A stretch of DNA of 64,000 bases, taken from the IMG/VR virus record IMGVR_UViG_3300029319_000017, positions 23,893 through 87,892 of that record, one strand, 5' to 3'. The notes under the pieces are model-generated. The model made no database searches. It was not told where the DNA came from and saw nothing but the letters and a program-made list of their open reading frames with translations. Below, one piece after another: positions 44,788-52,893 of this stretch (position 1 is the first letter of the stretch; every line of letters starts with the position of its first letter). The position numbers and the translations under genes were made by a program. The DNA comes from a virus.

Positions 44788-46029
44788 TTATTCCATTTTC
44801 TGCACTTCACTACTGTGAGTTGCATACCTTGGATCGGAAATAGCCTCCAAGATACTTGCCACTGCTAGTTTTACAATTTCCTCATGAGTGTGTTCTGGAA
44901 GATCACAACTACTATTAGTTGGTAAATTGACCACAGCAGGGCGTCTTATATATGTTAACCTAATCTTATCTACAATAAATAAATCATCGGTGTAAACATC
45001 TATGTTATTTCCTCTCATCACAGTTAGAGGGGAACTGTATTTTGTTTTGTTAAAAGGATCGTTTATCATTGAATGTATATCATCATGTTGAACCATTCTA
45101 CATGAATGCGATTCTCTTACATAAGAAGCCCAAGTATCACTTGTTGGAATTCTTTTTTGATTTAGTACATCATCCTTAAATAATAAAGGTGTTTGTACTG
45201 TTATAATATTATCAGCCTGTCTACCAGCTAAAAAAGTAACATTACCTAAAGATCCATCCCAATTTATCCAATCAAATGCTTCTTGATCTATTACAGCTAT
45301 AAAACTACCAGGATAAGATATTTGTGATCCGCCTATTGGCCAGTTTTCCCAAAATATATCTCCTAATGCCCAGTTATCTAAAATGTCTTGTATCAATCCT
45401 GATGATACATCTTCTCCATTTCCTGGCCCAGTATTTGGAAAAACATCTGGATCATTATCTATAGTAAACTGCAAAGATCCATCCATATTACCCCATGACC
45501 ATGCATTTTCTATTATGCTAGTAGCAGGAGCTCCTATTTCACTAAACATTTGTATTTGACTTAACCAAGATGTACTATTACCAGCTTGGTTTTGACCTAC
45601 AAAGTCATTTAAGTTAAATATAAAATAAAAAATAGAATCCTGATCTGTTAGATTAAATCCTATTGGTTCACATGTAGGCAATCTTTTAATTTCTGTATTA
45701 ATATTGATTAAATACATGTAGTCAGTGGGTAAAAATACTGTATCAGTAAATAAAGACCCACCTGGTTGAGCTGAACTTTTTAATTGTTCTTTAAATGATG
45801 CTTCAAGAACGACTTCTCTTACTAACGTTCTTAGATCATCTCTTCTTTTTTGTGACTCCTCAAAACCTTTTCTGTAAAAGTTATTTTGTTGGAATCTTGT
45901 TGTAACAAATTGTTGTATAGCTTTGTTCAACTCTCGATCTAATTCTGAAGTAAGTAATGAATCAGCAACTTGGGCATGGATTTTGTCCACGCCCTGTTGT
46001 ACTGATAAGTGCATTTCTTGTATATCCAT
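44788..46029 (-). CDS. crAss-like ring/connector protein, 413 aa
   Basis: The N-terminal helical segment H-L-S-V-Q-Q-G-V-D-K-I then T-S-E-L-D-R-E-L-N-K-A-I-Q-Q-F-V-T-T-R-F is the start pattern of a crAss-like connector/ring protein family that joins the portal to the tail. The middle (residues 130-260) is Trp-, Asn- and Gly-rich loops, and the C-terminus is helical (H-E-E-I-V-K-L-A-V-A-S-I-L-E-A-I). It starts next to the stop of the 269-residue gene upstream without a gap. The structural assignment is from family resemblance; which ring it forms is not determined. Confidence 0.7.
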   Translation of the reverse strand: MDIQEMHLSVQQGVDKIHAQVADSLLTSELDRELNKAIQQFVTTRFQQNNFYRKGFEESQKRRDDLRTLVREVVLEASFKEQLKSSAQPGGSLFTDTVFLPTDYMYLININTEIKRLPTCEPIGFNLTDQDSIFYFIFNLNDFVGQNQAGNSTSWLSQIQMFSEIGAPATSIIENAWSWGNMDGSLQFTIDNDPDVFPNTGPGNGEDVSSGLIQDILDNWALGDIFWENWPIGGSQISYPGSFIAVIDQEAFDWINWDGSLGNVTFLAGRQADNIITVQTPLLFKDDVLNQKRIPTSDTWASYVRESHSCRMVQHDDIHSMINDPFNKTKYSSPLTVMRGNNIDVYTDDLFIVDKIRLTYIRRPAVVNLPTNSSCDLPEHTHEEIVKLAVASILEAISDPRYATHSSEVQKME

Positions 46030-46839
46030 CTATACTGCCAATTCTTTAAGTTTTGCTCTTAATATTGTTAATTTGCCAGAATTCTTTTTGTCTTTTAAAT
46101 GTAATATAGTAGAATCTAATGTATCTCCTAATATTTCATCTATAAATACAATCTGATTTCCAATTTTTCTTAATACTCCAGCTGAAACCATTTCTTCTAT
46201 TTCTGCTTTCATACTAAGGTTCTTATCCTTTGCAATTTTCATAAACTTCTTTGGTTGTTTTTCTTTTATGTCATATAACATATTTTCAACCTGTTCTCTT
46301 GTCATTGTATCAGGATTAACGTTTCCAATTAATCTTAATACCCAGATCATTGCTTTTGGATCAGAAGAAAGTTTTATAAATTCTTTGTCTGCGTCTTTTT
46401 TTACTTGGACTTGAACATTTTTCTTTACATCCTCTTTACTTAAATCTTGAATGTAAAATCTTTTCTTGTAATCTTTATCCATTTCTTCCTTACTTAAGGC
46501 TACATGTGGATGTTTTAATGCAAAATGATATTTTATAAAATCCATTATTTGTATTGGATTACCTTTATCATCTGTACCGATTTCAAGTTCAACTCCTGTA
46601 AAACCCACAGGGATTGTTAAGTCTGCCCAAAACTTTTTTGCATGTTTTGGCCATTCGTGATTACCTGGGTCTACATCTAGTATACCTGCTAGGTAAATTT
46701 TTTCATCTTCGTAACTAAATCCTTTAAGTGGTTGTCTATTTACAAAAACACTGCTCAGTTTCATTACTGCCTCAGCTCGCAGCTCTTCAGGGAGAAAACT
46801 ATCCGCGTCTTGTCTCCTGATAAAAATTTTTTTACTCAT
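46030..46839 (-). CDS. crAss-like conserved head-region protein, 269 aa
   Basis: A charged, mainly helical protein. It begins K-K-I-F-I-R-R-Q-D-A-D-S-F, has a beta-like middle (P-V-G-F-T-G-V-E-L-E-I-G) and a helical Lys-rich second half (M-L-Y-D-I-K-E-K-Q-P-K-K-F-M-K-I-A-K-D). It lies between the capsid gene (after three stem-loops) and a ring protein, so it may be a head completion, connector or DNA-retention protein. No enzymatic motif is visible. The function is not recognised. Confidence 0.55.
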   Translation of the reverse strand: MSKKIFIRRQDADSFLPEELRAEAVMKLSSVFVNRQPLKGFSYEDEKIYLAGILDVDPGNHEWPKHAKKFWADLTIPVGFTGVELEIGTDDKGNPIQIMDFIKYHFALKHPHVALSKEEMDKDYKKRFYIQDLSKEDVKKNVQVQVKKDADKEFIKLSSDPKAMIWVLRLIGNVNPDTMTREQVENMLYDIKEKQPKKFMKIAKDKNLSMKAEIEEMVSAGVLRKIGNQIVFIDEILGDTLDSTILHLKDKKNSGKLTILRAKLKELAV

Positions 46840-46911
46840 ATTTCCAGTTCTTTTTTAATTATTATTAATAGAGAGAAAGAATAATCCCTCCATGTGAAAG
46901 CTTTTAGCGGC

Positions 46912-46931
46912 TGTAGGGAATTAACCCTACA
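46912..46931 (-). terminator. Stem-loop C downstream of the capsid gene
   Basis: A perfect 7-bp inverted repeat, TGTAGGG / CCCTACA, around the loop AATTAA. It is the third of three hairpins in the 163 bases between the capsid gene and the next gene. No clear U-run follows, so it may stabilise the mRNA or slow transcription rather than end it. Confidence 0.5.
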
Positions 46932-46959
46932 ACCTAACTAAAAACCAATTTATATAGAC

Positions 46960-46977
46960 TTCACGATGCAACGTGAA
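46960..46977 (-). other. Stem-loop B downstream of the capsid gene
   Basis: A 6-bp inverted repeat, TTCACG / CGTGAA, around the loop ATGCAA, between stem-loops A and C. It is short on its own; the interest is its place in a cluster of three. Confidence 0.45.
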
Positions 46978-46978
46978 A

Positions 46979-47000
46979 TAACACAAGTATCCTCGTGTTA
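46979..47000 (-). terminator. Stem-loop A just after the capsid stop codon
   Basis: Arms TAACACAAG (46979-46987) and CTCGTGTTA (46992-47000) enclose the loop TATC. The one imperfect pair is A/C on the plus strand and U/G in the minus transcript, so the 9-bp stem forms in the capsid mRNA. It begins 2 bases after the capsid stop codon. A mRNA-protecting or attenuating role is likely. Confidence 0.55.
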
Positions 47001-47002
47001 TA

Positions 47003-48457
47003 TTATGACGCTGTACACGTAATATCTAGAGAAGTATCAAATCTCTTAAGAATGATACCAGCTGTTTTTAACATGTGAACAGAAGCGCCGTCAACATCAG
47101 ATGCTCTTGCACTTGTTCCGTCAAAACCTCTAGGTACTACAGACCCAGCTACACACCATCTCATCATTTCTCTTCCTTTTTTAGAAAGCATTTGAAGGTT
47201 TGCTTGTCCGTCATAGTTAGACTGATCAACAAATACCATTCTGTATGATTCTAGTGAGTATCCAGTTACAGGGTGTCTTCCTGCAGCTTGAGCAACAGGA
47301 CCATGATCAAATAAAGGTAGTTTAACTACATTTACTGTATGTCCGTCTACGTGCTCGTACTGTGTAAAGTACCCAGTAAGACCTAATGATCTACCTGAAC
47401 CTGTAATGAATCTATTCTCACCACCTACTTTGAATGAGTTTGCACTTGATCCAAAGTGATTTTTAAGAGCTTCATCAAATTCACGCATACCACCAGTTCC
47501 TGTGTAAAGCGTAACTTGTTTTTGATTAGCATCAGTCATACCATAGAATAAATCACCAATAATGTTTTTGATCTTAGTCTCTGTTAAAGTAGAATAAGTA
47601 TCTTTATTAACGATTTGCTCAAGTAATCCTGGTCCTACAATTACTGGTTGACCATTTTCATCTTTCATGAAAGTGTGTCCGTCAGCATTATAAGTTTTTT
47701 GTCCGTACCAGTAGAACATCTCACATTCTTCTTTAAAGTTAAGCATGTGTTGATATTCTTCATAGTCCATCCATAATTTTGTAGTAGCTCCACCTTTAGT
47801 AGGTAATCCAAACTCAACTACATAGTCTCGCGCGTGACCAGACATGTGGTATGATTTTCTTACTGTACCAATCTTGTTTCTTACTAAAGAAGGTGATTGC
47901 CAGTTTGAAGCATTTCCTCTAGAGAAATCAACTCCTACTGGTGCATACAACTGAGCCCAAAGATCACCTACAGTAAAACCTGAAGATAAAGTTGCGCTAG
48001 TTGCTGGATTAACTAACTGTAAAGTATATTTCCAGTTGTTAGTTCCTGCTACTGGTTCTGGTTCTTTCATAATACGTGCTAGTTCTCCTGCAGAGTTTAC
48101 TAGTACATATGGAAAGATAAAAAATTTGTCAGGAAATTGTATTTCAAAAGTACTACCTCCTTGACCTAAATTACCACCACTATTAGTCGCCGCTACTGGT
48201 CGTGTCTTTCTTTTGTGAGTTGCTACACGATATTCATATTCCAATCTATCCATTGACTTAACATTTCCAACCCCCTCAGTTAAGAATGATAGAGGAAATC
48301 TTTTATCGTCTTTACCAGCCAAATGTGTGATAATTGGAGATAATTCAGTAGGCTTTGACATAAGGGCGTTTGCTAGACTGTTCATATCAGTCATTTGCGA
48401 ATCATTATAAAACGTTTTTACAACGCTAATGTTCTTACCTTGTTGTGACATTGCCAT
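47003..48457 (-). CDS. Major capsid protein (HK97 fold, crAss-like), 484 aa
   Basis: Position, length near 480-500 residues and composition match crAss-like major capsid proteins. The N-terminus (K-N-I-S-V-V-K-T-F-Y-N-D-S-Q) is followed by M-S-K-P-T-E-L-S-P-I-I-T-H-L and a basic segment with Y-R-V-A-T-H-K-R-K-T-R. The region Y-R-M-V-F-V-D-Q-S-N-Y-D-G near residue 400 and the Gly-rich middle suit the P- and A-domains of HK97 folds. It follows the scaffold-like gene by 28 bases, as in other tailed phages. Three stem-loops after its stop fit high expression. It forms the icosahedral shell. Confidence 0.85.
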   Translation of the reverse strand: MAMSQQGKNISVVKTFYNDSQMTDMNSLANALMSKPTELSPIITHLAGKDDKRFPLSFLTEGVGNVKSMDRLEYEYRVATHKRKTRPVAATNSGGNLGQGGSTFEIQFPDKFFIFPYVLVNSAGELARIMKEPEPVAGTNNWKYTLQLVNPATSATLSSGFTVGDLWAQLYAPVGVDFSRGNASNWQSPSLVRNKIGTVRKSYHMSGHARDYVVEFGLPTKGGATTKLWMDYEEYQHMLNFKEECEMFYWYGQKTYNADGHTFMKDENGQPVIVGPGLLEQIVNKDTYSTLTETKIKNIIGDLFYGMTDANQKQVTLYTGTGGMREFDEALKNHFGSSANSFKVGGENRFITGSGRSLGLTGYFTQYEHVDGHTVNVVKLPLFDHGPVAQAAGRHPVTGYSLESYRMVFVDQSNYDGQANLQMLSKKGREMMRWCVAGSVVPRGFDGTSARASDVDGASVHMLKTAGIILKRFDTSLDITCTAS

Positions 48458-48485
48458 AATTTTCTAAATTTTAAAAGTTAATAGG

Positions 48486-49634
48486 TTAAAACAAATTTAA
48501 ATCTAGATCATCAATATCTACATCTTTTGCTCTAGTTGCTCTTCGAGTACTTTTTGCATTTTTAACACTAGCTTTTTGACTTTTTATTTTATCTTTTAAA
48601 GTACGAGTACTTTTTGTTCTAGCTTTTATATCTATCATTTTATCAAGATTAAAACCTTTGAACATTAAATAGTCAATCGCAAGCTTAGTATTCATGTCAG
48701 ATTCTGAATGATCTAAATCTCTCTGCGTGTAACCTTCCTTGGTTACAGGTTTAGAAAGATACTCAAAAAATTTATTTTTCTCTTTCTCAGGAACCGCAAG
48801 CCCCTTAAAATCTTGTGATGTGTCTATTGTTTCATATACATCATCCCAAAATTGTTTTTGCTCTTTTTGCTGTTTTATTTGTTCTTGCTTTTGTTGTTCT
48901 AAAGCATTTTTTCTATAAGTAGCTTGAGCATTAACTAGTGCTTTTTGTGCACTAGCCGCTTTACTGTAAAGTTTACCATTATCTTCATAATCTTCTAGTA
49001 ACTCTCCAATAAATTCTGCATCGTGACCTTTAGTTTTAAAATATTCTCCTAAAAAATATTTTTGTAACTGTACATCATCTTTTGACATATTAACTCTAGA
49101 GTAATCTTGTCTAGGATCATGCATTCCCATAAAGTCTTGACTGTTACCACCAGCCATTACATACTCCATGTGATCTTTAACTAAAGGAAACTTTTCAAAT
49201 AGCTTATCTAAATTTTCATCTGCCATTTGAACACCTATGTCTTTAGTTAGTTCTACTAATCCTTCAGTAGTGTCATCATATTTTTCATCTACTTCGTATC
49301 CTAACTTTGACAGAACAGCTCCTACGATTGTATCATCTTCTACTTGTTCCGCCTCGACTCCATCATCTTCCGTTGAAACCTCCTTCTTTGTACTCTTTTT
49401 AGAAACTTTTTCTTCAACATCCTCGTCTTCTTCTTCTTCCTCCGCTTCTTCTTGTTTAGCAGCAACATCATCATCAAGACTAGCTTCCGCAAGAACTTCT
49501 TCACTCTTACTCTCACCTTCTTCTGCTTTTGGTTCAACTTCTTCTACAGTTTCCACTGCATCCTCAATACCTTCTCCTAACATATCGTCAAAAGAGATAT
49601 CTTCTATGTTTATTTTTTTATCGTCTATACTCAT
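48486..49634 (-). CDS. Scaffold-like protein, 382 aa
   Basis: The first 115 residues are strongly acidic with Glu runs (E-E-A-E-E-E-E-E-D-E-D-V-E-E-K). The rest is helical and Lys/Gln-rich, with Q-K-Q-E-Q-I-K-Q-Q-K-E-Q-K-Q near 250. The C-terminal 60 residues are basic (R-A-T-R-A-K-D). Acidic, helical and located directly before the capsid gene is the layout of scaffolding proteins, which shape the procapsid and leave before packaging. No protease domain is visible. The assignment is from position and composition. Confidence 0.65.
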   Translation of the reverse strand: MSIDDKKINIEDISFDDMLGEGIEDAVETVEEVEPKAEEGESKSEEVLAEASLDDDVAAKQEEAEEEEEDEDVEEKVSKKSTKKEVSTEDDGVEAEQVEDDTIVGAVLSKLGYEVDEKYDDTTEGLVELTKDIGVQMADENLDKLFEKFPLVKDHMEYVMAGGNSQDFMGMHDPRQDYSRVNMSKDDVQLQKYFLGEYFKTKGHDAEFIGELLEDYEDNGKLYSKAASAQKALVNAQATYRKNALEQQKQEQIKQQKEQKQFWDDVYETIDTSQDFKGLAVPEKEKNKFFEYLSKPVTKEGYTQRDLDHSESDMNTKLAIDYLMFKGFNLDKMIDIKARTKSTRTLKDKIKSQKASVKNAKSTRRATRAKDVDIDDLDLNLF

Positions 49635-49729
49635 TGTTCTATATATTTTTTGGTACTACAAAAATACCTATTATTAATTAGTTTTTATTATTAAAAATAT
49701 ATTTAGAGTGTCTTTTTAATATATAACAC

Positions 49730-50479
49730 TTATTTTTTATTAAAGTCTTTTAACTTTTCTAAATCCCATTTATACCCACCTTTTTTTCTAAGATAGTCTT
49801 TAATGTAGTTATCAGCGTAATTATTATCTAATCTATATCCACCTTTTTGTTTTGTACCACCTAAAGTTTTAGCATATTTAGCAGCGGCATCTCTATCAGT
49901 CCCAAAATGTATTACTTCTCCTCTACGTTCAGCTTCTGCAGCTACTGATCTCCAATCTTTATTAGCTTGTTCAGATCTATCATCCCAACTTCCATCCTCA
50001 TTTTGAAATAATGTGGGAAAAGCAAACCAATTTATTCCATCTGCAGTTTCATGTCTCATTATATGAGTTGAGTAAGAACCATCCTCATTATCTCTTTTTC
50101 CTGTTCTTTCTGGAAGTTTAAATCCACCTTCTTGATACTGACTAGGATTTTCTAATACTGTTTCTACTCTTTCTCCTGTAGGCATACTTCCTGCAGTTTC
50201 TGATTGATAGCTTTGCACTAATTCTTGTGATGGTGCAGCGTTTGCTTGTTCAATTGCTTCTTGGTTTCTCATTTCCATAGGAGGCATGTCTGTTCCTAAT
50301 GATACTTTTGCAGGTGAGTTTGCAGGTACATCCATTGGATTTATATCCATAGGTTCTAACTCAGGATCTGTACCTGGTTCAGGATCATTTTGTTGAAATA
50401 ATTCTGTAAAAGATCCTTTGTAGCCTGTTGCATAGGCTTCTTTCATTAGTTGTATTTTTTGATCATTAGTTAGAGCCAT
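49730..50479 (-). CDS. Conserved phage protein with portal-adjacent domain and GG motifs, 249 aa
   Basis: Residues 130-205 (G-S-Y-S-T-H-I-M-R-H-E then W-F-A-F-P-T-L-F-Q-N-E-D-G-S-W) match a small domain I know from many marine phage virion proteins; its role is not known. The N-terminal half is Pro/Glu/Met-rich and flexible. GG motifs occur as S-Q-Y-Q-E-G-G, T-K-Q-K-G-G-Y-R and R-K-K-G-G-Y-K. It overlaps the portal gene by 14 bases. It may be a portal-bound assembly or decoration protein; that is inference from position. Confidence 0.6.
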   Translation of the reverse strand: MALTNDQKIQLMKEAYATGYKGSFTELFQQNDPEPGTDPELEPMDINPMDVPANSPAKVSLGTDMPPMEMRNQEAIEQANAAPSQELVQSYQSETAGSMPTGERVETVLENPSQYQEGGFKLPERTGKRDNEDGSYSTHIMRHETADGINWFAFPTLFQNEDGSWDDRSEQANKDWRSVAAEAERRGEVIHFGTDRDAAAKYAKTLGGTKQKGGYRLDNNYADNYIKDYLRKKGGYKWDLEKLKDFNKK

Positions 50480-52799
50480 CTTGTTTCTTTTTTTGATTTA
50501 ATGCTTTTTCTTTTAGTTCTAAATCTTTATCTTTTCTTATACCATCTTGTCTAACACCACCCATTTTCATTTCTTGTTCTGATTGTATTAATCTTTCTTT
50601 TGCAGCATTAGATCTAGCTTTTTCATCATTAGCTTGTTGTCTAATAGCTATATCTTGATCTTTTCTTGCTGCATCAGCCATAGCTTTTTGCATATTAAAA
50701 TTATCAGAATTTAATTTAGATTGAGCTGCTATTTCTGCTACTTGTATTTTAACTTCTCTGTCTCTTTCTTTATTCATATTTTCATTATCAAGCTCTTGTT
50801 GTTTTAATTGTGCTTCTTGTTGAGCTTGTTGAGCTGCAGCTTGTTGTTGTGCTTGTTGTAATTCTTGTTGTGCTTTTTCTGCATCTCTAATTTTATGTTT
50901 TATTTCTGTAAAGCTGTCTGCATCTACCATTTCAGCAACTGTAGAAGCTGGTACCCCATTTTGTACCATTGATTGTGCAAGAGCTTTTAGTGTATCTAGT
51001 TTATCTTGATCTCTACCAGCATCAGAAACAAATATACCATATTCTGATTCTAAATGATCCATTGCATCTACATCAAAATAATCTATTGTACCATCTGACA
51101 TTACGTACATTCCTTTTTTACCTGCTATCCAAGCTTCTTTAGAATAATCTAATAATGCTTGCATATCTCTTTGTTCTAATCTTGCAAATTTTCTAAATAA
51201 ATCTTCTGTAATATGTGATGATTGTACAATAGCTTGTTGTGATGTAGCTTTACCTTCGTATGCACCAACTTGTCCTTGTCTTTGTCTATTTACTCCAGAT
51301 ACTTTTTCCCATTCTAACATTATAGATTCTAATAAACCTATGTATTGTTCTATAGTTTTTATAGACATGTCAAGTACCGATTGATGTTGTGGAGATAGTT
51401 GTATTCCTTCTTTATTATAATCTACCCACGCAATACCTGTACCTTCTACATAATACATAAACTTATCTAAGTCCCATTTTTTTGGGATCATATTAATATC
51501 AAACTGTGCAACAATATCTTTTGACTTTGCAATTGATAATTCTAATCTATATTTATAAATATTGTAATTTAATTGATAAGGTATACCTAGTGATACTAAA
51601 GATATATTTCTAGAGTTAAGATCTGAATATTTACGACCATTTATTGGTAGTTTACATTTAGATGGGTTGTCCATAGAAGTTCTTTGGTTTTCTAAAGGTT
51701 GCATTTTTACATACAATCTACCATCTATTCTTGTTCCTTCCCATACTTCATTAACCCATTCGTAATCTACCTTTGCACCTGTTGCTTTTAAATCTGCAGA
51801 CAATCTATACGTTTCATCAACTTGCATTTCTTCCATTGTCCCAGTTTCTGGATCAATATAACTTAAAAATCCTATTCTTTTTCTACTTTTCCAATATACA
51901 CTTACAACTTCTATTAGTCTTTCTCTGTATAATTCTCTATCATCTGCTCTATTAGATACTGTTAGATAAGAATCCATACTTGCGTGTTCAGGTTCTTCTA
52001 AGGATAGTATTTCTTCATCAGTTAACTCATCTCTATAATAATCTATAATTGTAGACGCATGTACATATTTTCTAACTAACGCCCAATCCCCATCTTCTAC
52101 AAAATCTAAATCAGGATCTTTGTCGTAGTCTATATCTAATGGATTTAATATTTCATAAAAAGGTTCGTTATTTCTAACTCCTCTCCATGTGTATACTTCT
52201 CCAGATACTAAATAATGAAACCATGCTTTTTGGAATTTATCGTAGATTTCTTGGTCTTGCATTATAAAATTAATAGACTGTTGTCCTTTTAATGCTCTAT
52301 TATCTACATATGTTTTTTCAAACATTTCTGCTATTTCAGCAGGCGGTGGTACTTCATTAGAAGGTGTACCAGTTTCTATTCCTTGCTCATTTAAAACATT
52401 TACAAATTGTTGTTGTAAATTTTTCATGATCAATTCTTGCTTTGCTTTTTCTTTTTGTGTAACAGCATCAGCATTTTGTACGGTAACGGTGTAATTAAGG
52501 GGTCTTTTTGATTTTTCACCCAATAACAGATCGATTATAGGCTTAATAATAGGATAGTTACGCATTTTAGAGGGGAAATTGTCCCTAGTTTTACCGTAGG
52601 GTTTTAACACGTATCTGTAATCTGCATCATCAATTACACCGTTGTAATAATCATATAGGCTCTTTAGCCAGTCACGTCTTTCACTGTAACCAGCTGTAGA
52701 AAGATCTATGTATGCCTCCACGCATGCTTCTCTCCACTTCTTATCTTTTTTTCTTATTGATAATTTTTGTTGGGGGATCTTATTTGAACCTAAATACAT
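50466..52799 (-). CDS. Portal protein, crAss-like, 777 aa
   Basis: It lies directly after the large terminase and before the scaffold and capsid, the usual portal place. Residues 1-120 hold W-L-K-S-L-Y-D-Y-Y-N-G, and residues 180-440 show a portal-like alternation with W-T-Y/Y-I-D type strands (V-Y-T-W-R-G-V-R-N-N). Near residues 500-520 is a conserved S-G-V-N-R-Q-R-Q-G-Q-V. From about 640 on, the chain is a long Gln-rich coiled coil (Q-Q-E-L-Q-Q-A-Q-Q-Q-A), matching the barrel and extra C-terminal region of crAss-like portals. The portal is the dodecameric DNA gate at the capsid vertex. Confidence 0.85.
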   Translation of the reverse strand: MYLGSNKIPQQKLSIRKKDKKWREACVEAYIDLSTAGYSERRDWLKSLYDYYNGVIDDADYRYVLKPYGKTRDNFPSKMRNYPIIKPIIDLLLGEKSKRPLNYTVTVQNADAVTQKEKAKQELIMKNLQQQFVNVLNEQGIETGTPSNEVPPPAEIAEMFEKTYVDNRALKGQQSINFIMQDQEIYDKFQKAWFHYLVSGEVYTWRGVRNNEPFYEILNPLDIDYDKDPDLDFVEDGDWALVRKYVHASTIIDYYRDELTDEEILSLEEPEHASMDSYLTVSNRADDRELYRERLIEVVSVYWKSRKRIGFLSYIDPETGTMEEMQVDETYRLSADLKATGAKVDYEWVNEVWEGTRIDGRLYVKMQPLENQRTSMDNPSKCKLPINGRKYSDLNSRNISLVSLGIPYQLNYNIYKYRLELSIAKSKDIVAQFDINMIPKKWDLDKFMYYVEGTGIAWVDYNKEGIQLSPQHQSVLDMSIKTIEQYIGLLESIMLEWEKVSGVNRQRQGQVGAYEGKATSQQAIVQSSHITEDLFRKFARLEQRDMQALLDYSKEAWIAGKKGMYVMSDGTIDYFDVDAMDHLESEYGIFVSDAGRDQDKLDTLKALAQSMVQNGVPASTVAEMVDADSFTEIKHKIRDAEKAQQELQQAQQQAAAQQAQQEAQLKQQELDNENMNKERDREVKIQVAEIAAQSKLNSDNFNMQKAMADAARKDQDIAIRQQANDEKARSNAAKERLIQSEQEMKMGGVRQDGIRKDKDLELKEKALNQKKKQDGSN

Positions 52800-52893
52800 A
52801 TACTATACTATTAACCTAATCATCAAAAATAGTAAAAATAAATATATTTTAGTATAAGAAGAGTATTTTTTGTGTATTGTTTATAATATAACA

